21,092 nucleotides of DNA from Promethearchaeota archaeon (GTDB lineage Archaea > Asgardarchaeota > Lokiarchaeia > Sigynarchaeales > SOKP01). Below the pieces are notes generated by a model. It ran no database searches, was not told the origin of the DNA, and saw only the letters and a list, made by a program, of their open reading frames with translations. Each line of letters starts with the position of its first letter. The stretch's first letter is position 1. Both the position numbers and the translations under genes were made by a program. This document shows positions 17,297-21,092 of this stretch, piece by piece. The stretch covers positions 1 through 21,092 of the forward strand of contig JAHLWT010000272.1 in the NCBI GenBank assembly GCA_019057775.1. Direction: 5' to 3'.

Positions 17297-17544
17297 AATA
17301 ATCGTCCTATTCAATAATCAGATATAAAAATAAAACAACTCAAATTTATATACATAAATTTCAAACTATTGAAAATCTAGTATTCGTTATCTTCCTAATA
17401 TTTTTTGCTTTTCTATTATCCACTTATCTACTAAAAAATTTTGAGATTTCTTTTTTTCCTCCACATCATAATCATTATGAATCTGATTATAGAATTGATC
17501 TAAAGATAGGAGTCAATAAATAGTAAAATCCCAAGTTTTGAGAG
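17297..17544. other. AT-rich gap between IMPase and S10 genes
   Basis: This holds the IMPase promoter. On the minus strand, 17520-17395 stays open for 41 codons (ending in KWIIEKQKILGR) but without ATG or a ribosome-binding site. The plus strand is also open over part of it. I regard neither as a supported gene. Confidence 0.35.
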
Positions 17545-17850
17545 TTACATTAACTCAATTTCTACAAGAACAGATTCAGGGATCTGTATTTTCATAATAA
17601 GATGCATACTACGTTCGTTAGCGACAATTTCGAATAGTCTTTTATGGATACGCATTTCAAATTTAGCCCATGTTGCAGTTCCTTGTCCGGAGGGAGCTTT
17701 TAATACAGGGACTCGCAATCTTTTAGTAGGAAGTGGAATGGGACCATGCTTTCTAATCCCTTGATGAGCACAAATTTGATTAACAGATTCGCATACTGAT
17801 TTTAGAGCATCTAATTGGGTAGATGATAATCGTATGCGTGCTTTTTGTAT
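17545..17850 (-). CDS. rps10: small-subunit ribosomal protein uS10 (archaeal S10), probable AUA start
   Basis: S10 is part of the 30S head. The 101-residue translation is unmistakable: KARIRLSSTQLDALKSVCE, then HGPIPLPTKRLRVPV, TATWAKFEMRIHKRLFEI, ANERSMHLIM and QIPESVLVEIELM, in family order and at full length. The frame has a TAA at 17856-17854, one codon before ATA (17850-17848), and no ATG, GTG or TTG near the expected N-terminus. ATA falls exactly where archaeal S10 proteins begin (MQKARI-type), and GGTGAG (17862-17857) lies 6 bases upstream. The start is therefore AUA, or an AUG altered by mutation or error. A/T-rich TATA candidates lie at about 17866-17880 and 17900-17915. In many archaea S10 follows the EF-1A gene; here it stands alone. 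Confidence 0.93.
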   Translation of the reverse strand: MQKARIRLSSTQLDALKSVCESVNQICAHQGIRKHGPIPLPTKRLRVPVLKAPSGQGTATWAKFEMRIHKRLFEIVANERSMHLIMKIQIPESVLVEIELM

Positions 17851-17856
17851 CTTTTA

Positions 17857-17862
17857 CTCACC
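17857..17862 (-). promoter_or_regulatory. Shine-Dalgarno site of the S10 gene
   Basis: GGTGAG on the minus strand matches the archaeal 16S 3' end and sits 6 bases before the ATA. With the in-frame TAA in between, it leaves ATA as the only sensible initiation codon. Confidence 0.65.
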
Positions 17863-18039
17863 ACTAAATTTTATTTAAAACCGAAGGTTTTGACATATCT
17901 TCTATTTAATATTTGTATAATCGATAATTATTGATATTAAATAAATTTTATTATCGACTTCTAAACTTAGGATATCGAAAAAGTAATTTTCATTACTAAA
18001 ACGGTGTTGATTTATCTCCAATTATTTTATTTACTTAAT

Positions 18040-19182
18040 CTAAGGGAATCCGAGTAAGAATTTATTACCAAGGTGAACATTCTTTAGATATTCTTTCGCA
18101 ACCTTTAAACATTTTTCTGCTTGTTTTCTTGGGGTAATAGGTAAATCCCTCATTTGATAATCACCATGAAACACTAAAAGGCTATAGGGAATATTCGGAT
18201 TTATATCGCTAATAAATCTTGCTATCACCTCTACTTCTTCATGGTTGACATAACCTGGAATCATTAATGTACAACCACTTAATTCTGGCATGTCTTTTCC
18301 CCTGGTTCCAAAATAATTTTTAGCCAAGAATTTGAAATTTTCAAGTGTTCTACTATTACTGACACCACACATTGCTAAATTTAATTTCTCATTGAAACTT
18401 TTTAAATCAAATTTAATATTTCCACCTGATTTTAAAGCAATTTTCATGCATTTTTCTACTAAATCTTGTCTTCCACTTCCATTCCATTCCCAACATATCC
18501 TGAATTTTCTCTTTTTATCTTCTTTTTCTATTTTTTCTAAAATTAGTTCTGCTAAATTAATTGAAAATGGCAGTTGGACTTCTGGAGTACCTCCGAAATA
18601 GCATAAACACGTGATCTTCTTATTTTTTACTATTTGATTAACTAAAGTCTCAGCATCAAATAAATTACGTTTTGAAAATAGCTTATGAGAAGAGTTTTGA
18701 CAGCTCAAACAGTTATAAGAACATCCATACAGGAAGGCCGCATAACTATACGTGTCAAATTCAGGACCTTCATAATTTGAATATTCAGGATATCCAAAGG
18801 AAGTTCCCGCTGGACAAAACCAACTATTACAACAATTTGTAGGATTTGGATCTGTATAGCCATGAATATAACCTTTGGATTTAGAAGGGTATGGTAATTG
18901 ACCTGAGTTTCTCAGCTGTATGTTTCTTAAACCACAATAACTAACATCATTATTAGCTAAAGCACATTCATTAATGCATAAATTGCATTTTAACTTGATA
19001 TTTGGTCTTTCTGCCTTAGGAGGTCTCTTTGGTAGGTCAACTAGAGATCGAACTTGTTTATGAACCAAAAAAATCTGTTTTTTCACTAGATTCCAATCAT
19101 AGTCTAGAATACACCTTCTACAAATACTTAATGTGTTGGAAATTAAATTATCAGTCCTATTACAAAATTTACAGGTTCCCAT
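18040..19182 (-). CDS. radical SAM protein with N-terminal zinc-ribbon-like and extra cysteine clusters
   Basis: The core motif GCSYNCLSCQN (C154, C158, C161; CX3CX2C) binds the 4Fe-4S cluster that cleaves SAM. It is followed by CLCYFGGTPEVQ (a GGTPE block), a WEWNG strand and KFDLKS, as in archaeal relatives of pyruvate-formate-lyase activating enzymes. The N-terminus adds CKFC...CRRC (C4, C7, C21, C24), probably a zinc ribbon. A second cluster lies at C66, C69, C73 and C83, with further cysteines at 117, 118 and 123, so an auxiliary Fe-S cluster is possible. At 380 residues it is complete. Its ATG lies two bases after the stop of the Bud23-like gene, so the two are almost certainly cotranscribed. 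An RNA-modifying role is suggested by that context only; the substrate is unknown. Confidence 0.85.
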   Translation of the reverse strand: MGTCKFCNRTDNLISNTLSICRRCILDYDWNLVKKQIFLVHKQVRSLVDLPKRPPKAERPNIKLKCNLCINECALANNDVSYCGLRNIQLRNSGQLPYPSKSKGYIHGYTDPNPTNCCNSWFCPAGTSFGYPEYSNYEGPEFDTYSYAAFLYGCSYNCLSCQNSSHKLFSKRNLFDAETLVNQIVKNKKITCLCYFGGTPEVQLPFSINLAELILEKIEKEDKKRKFRICWEWNGSGRQDLVEKCMKIALKSGGNIKFDLKSFNEKLNLAMCGVSNSRTLENFKFLAKNYFGTRGKDMPELSGCTLMIPGYVNHEEVEVIARFISDINPNIPYSLLVFHGDYQMRDLPITPRKQAEKCLKVAKEYLKNVHLGNKFLLGFP

Positions 19183-19184
19183 TT

Positions 19185-19841
19185 TTAGGCTTTTTTCTTT
19201 AATAATAGAAATGTTTGACCCGCTTGTTGACGCGGGTTTCCTTTTACCATAAATCCTTCAAAACCGTTATTAATAAACGATTTATTAAAGAGATCTAATT
19301 CTTTTTCATTTTCCGGATAAAATTCAAGGACAATTCGTCCTCGTTCTTTCAAAATTTTATTCAGAGCGTTAGCTGTATTATTCAAAATATTAATTTTATT
19401 TCTAAGATTATGTGTCTCATTAATTATGAAATTATAGGCTGAAATTGAGACAATATGATCGAATTTCTCATTTTTGAACGGTAAATAATTTATATCTGCT
19501 AAAATTAATTCAAGATCATGCAATTCTTGATAGATTGATTTCTTTTCTTTTGCCTTTAACAACATATCATTTAAAATATCTATGCCTATCACTCTATAGC
19601 CTTTTTCAATTAAAATTTCAGAGGAAAAGCCCGTTCCACAGCCTAAATCTAAAATTAAAAAAAAATCTTCTGGATTTATGTTTAGTTCTTCTTTATCTTT
19701 TAGTTTTTCACCAAATAGATATTTTAAACTCAGAATTGTTGATTTTTTCTGATTTCGTTCCATCCATATCGAGGTGTTATATTCTTCGGCGTTCTTTTTT
19801 GTATAATCATCTGGAAATATGGGCCGGTTTTTTCTTACCAA
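19185..19841 (-). CDS. Bud23-like SAM-dependent (rRNA) methyltransferase
   Basis: A class I methyltransferase of 218 residues: motif I ILDLGCGTGFSSEIL (63-77), GYRVIGIDIL (81-90, acidic end of strand 2), LILADINYLPF, and VSISAYNFI, the post-motif block that in eukaryotic Bud23 reads ISISAIQWL. The ending (VLEFYPENEKE, GFEGFMVKGNP and TFLLLKKK) also follows Bud23, which makes N7-methylguanosine in small-subunit rRNA. That activity is inferred from similarity. Initiation is at TTG (19841): an in-frame TGA lies three codons upstream, GTGATC just precedes it, and the protein then begins MVRKNRP, a Bud23-like start. It is the first gene of a two-gene unit with the radical SAM protein. Confidence 0.85.
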   Translation of the reverse strand: MVRKNRPIFPDDYTKKNAEEYNTSIWMERNQKKSTILSLKYLFGEKLKDKEELNINPEDFFLILDLGCGTGFSSEILIEKGYRVIGIDILNDMLLKAKEKKSIYQELHDLELILADINYLPFKNEKFDHIVSISAYNFIINETHNLRNKINILNNTANALNKILKERGRIVLEFYPENEKELDLFNKSFINNGFEGFMVKGNPRQQAGQTFLLLKKKA

Positions 19842-20203
19842 TTGCGATCACATTGTGAAAAAATAAGCTTATTCTTGACTTTCAAAGATAGAAGATTATT
19901 AACTTTTATTTTTCATTTAAAATAAATTTTGTCGATATTTTAACCGATTGCCCCATTTTAGCTATTTCTTCACCCAAATTTAAAATCATTGTAGCTAATG
20001 CAAACTACCGACAAAATTCAATCAATAACTTAACTAATTTTTTATCTGTTATTTACCATTTTTTCCCAAATATCATCATAGATTAATAAGAAAACAATAT
20101 GACCATAAATATAAGTATATGGTACAATTTTCTCTCCCAATATTAAAGGGTTATTATTAATGATACCAAAAGATATATAAATAAATAGTAACAATTATTT
20201 TAC
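19842..20203. other. intergenic region between the methyltransferase and the IS1634-like transposase
   Basis: No gene is seen. It should hold the methyltransferase promoter (minus strand, a TATA-like stretch near 19862-19880), the inverted repeat described separately, and the left end of the insertion sequence. I could not recognise the insertion-sequence end without its right partner. Confidence 0.5.
19925..20018. repeat. 94-base inverted-repeat element with perfect 10-base arms
   Basis: AATTTTGTCG (19925-19934) and CGACAAAATT (20009-20018) are exact inverted copies. The enclosed 74 bases encode nothing. The TTTTGTCG core recurs at 11277 and 11321, also upstream of a transposase. It could be a small non-autonomous element (MITE-like), an insertion-sequence relic, or an operator pair. 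Confidence 0.45.
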
Positions 20204-21092
20204 ATGGTATTTGTTTTTGAAAAAAATGTTAGGACAAAATATGGGAAATATACCTATATTTGCTTAGGGCATAATGTTTACGAGAATGGAAAATCTAAGC
20301 GGGTTTGGGAGGTTACTATTGCCAGAAAGGATAAAATAAACGAGAAGCTTCCCGAAATAAAACGGAGGTTTTCTAAAGATCCCCCTAAACCCCAACAATT
20401 TGAATTTGGCTTAGTCTATGGTCTATTTTCGATTTCTAAAGAGTTTGACTTGATCGAAATTATTAACCGGTGTACTTCAAAGCGAAAACAGGGTTTTTCG
20501 GTCGGGGAATATATCACATTGCTATCGATAAATCGCGCAGTAGCGTTGAATTCCAAGAGCCAAGTCCGGAAATGGTTTGATAAGACGGTGCTTTCACGAC
20601 AATTTCCCGATATTTCGGAGTCTTTAACTACGCAAAACATTTTAAACCAGATGGAATATTTAGATGAGGAAATTATCAGGTGTATCGAAGAAAAGGTTTG
20701 CAAGAAATTGTATTCCGAGTTCGGGTTAAAATCGGATTGTTTCTTGTTTGATCCGACTAATTTTTTTACTTACATTCGAGAATACAAGAAAAACACCATC
20801 GCTCAACGGGGACATAACAAGAGAAAGAGAAATGACCTGCGACAGGTTTCCATGTCCTTATTGGTGACCCGAGATGAGTGTAACGTGCCGGTGATGCACG
20901 AAACCTACGAAGGAAATGTTCCCGATGCGTCGCACTTCAAACAAGTGCTCAGCCTCATGGAAAGACGTTTTAAAGCTATAGGGCTCGAATTACCCGAGAT
21001 CACGTTAGTCTTTGACAAGGGAAGTAATTCGAAGGATGCATATAAGTTCTTGGATTCTAAAAACATCCATTTCGTGAGTAGCATCCGCCCTT
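20204..21092 (+). CDS. IS1634-like DDE transposase, 3' partial
   Basis: The reading frame from the ATG at 20204 is open to the right edge (296 residues). It opens with VFVFEKNVRTKYGKYTYICL, typical of IS1634/IS4-superfamily transposases. FDPTNFFTY (D183) is the first catalytic Asp block, AQRGHNKRKRNDLRQVSMSL follows, then the family-typical HETYEGNVPDASHF, and LVFDKGSNSKD (D271) is the second Asp. The catalytic Glu should lie beyond the window. No lesion is visible in this part, so it may be active. Its codons (TCG, CGG, CCC, GTC) look richer in G/C than those of neighbouring genes, consistent with recent transfer. No Shine-Dalgarno site is obvious. Confidence 0.88.
   Translation, partial: MVFVFEKNVRTKYGKYTYICLGHNVYENGKSKRVWEVTIARKDKINEKLPEIKRRFSKDPPKPQQFEFGLVYGLFSISKEFDLIEIINRCTSKRKQGFSVGEYITLLSINRAVALNSKSQVRKWFDKTVLSRQFPDISESLTTQNILNQMEYLDEEIIRCIEEKVCKKLYSEFGLKSDCFLFDPTNFFTYIREYKKNTIAQRGHNKRKRNDLRQVSMSLLVTRDECNVPVMHETYEGNVPDASHFKQVLSLMERRFKAIGLELPEITLVFDKGSNSKDAYKFLDSKNIHFVSSIRP

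Noticed and set aside
17395..17520. 41-codon minus-strand open stretch downstream of S10
   Set aside because: It has no ATG and no ribosome-binding site, and the opposite strand is equally open. Chance in AT-rich sequence is as likely as a remnant.
1..21092. CRISPR array, tRNA or rRNA genes
   Set aside because: I saw no regularly spaced direct repeats, no cloverleaf with a TTCRANY arm and no rRNA signature on either strand. The GTTCAGG near 7930 and 11740 belongs to the SRP RNA stem.

Overview
This is an AT-rich archaeal window, most likely from an Asgard (Lokiarchaeia-like) genome. The archaeal evidence is direct: an archaeal-type ribosomal protein S10, a signal recognition particle (SRP) RNA with a eukaryote/archaea-style Alu domain, a Bud23-like rRNA methyltransferase, an archaeal-type inositol-phosphatase/FBPase, and GGTG/GAGG Shine-Dalgarno sites. 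The Asgard assignment is inference. It rests on the giant acidic surface-type protein, the right-handed beta-helix protein with a C-terminal membrane anchor, the paired UroD-like methyltransferases and the overall base composition.

Layout. Bases 2-7549 (+) are the 3' part of a giant protein, cut by the left edge. It has beta-rich acidic modules, calcium-loop-like DxDxDG motifs and three glycine-rich hydrophobic segments, and it ends in a two-motif LAGLIDADG endonuclease domain with a C-terminal helix-turn-helix. Behind it lies a full SRP RNA (about 7630-7940, +). Then come a minus-strand beta-helix surface protein (8084-9724) and a DDE transposase broken by one in-frame TAA (9898-11160). A repeat-rich gap follows, then a second, divergent SRP-like RNA (about 11501-11747, +). 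Next on the minus strand are two tandem paralogous V4R-like small proteins and an alkyladenine DNA glycosylase. Two convergent UroD-family proteins follow (13861-14946 + and 15041-16201 -), then a remnant of a DppB-type peptide transporter permease (+). The right part holds an IMPase/FBPase, ribosomal protein S10 (no canonical start codon; AUA proposed), and a two-gene unit of Bud23-like methyltransferase and radical SAM protein, all minus strand. The window closes with the 5' part of an IS1634-like transposase (+), cut by the right edge.

How it fits together. SRP RNA, S10 and the Bud23-like enzyme are translation and protein-targeting functions, but they do not form one operon. The giant protein and the beta-helix protein look like exported, SRP-dependent cargo. 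The transposases, the permease remnant, the fused endonuclease and several inverted repeats show that the segment has been repeatedly rearranged.

The strongest unusual observations are: (1) two SRP-type RNAs whose helix 6 stems differ in sequence but both pair around the same loop, with the second lacking a recognisable Alu domain; (2) an S10 gene whose only plausible start is AUA behind a good Shine-Dalgarno site, and a V4R paralogue that may start at AUC; (3) a giant surface-type protein ending in a LAGLIDADG nuclease.
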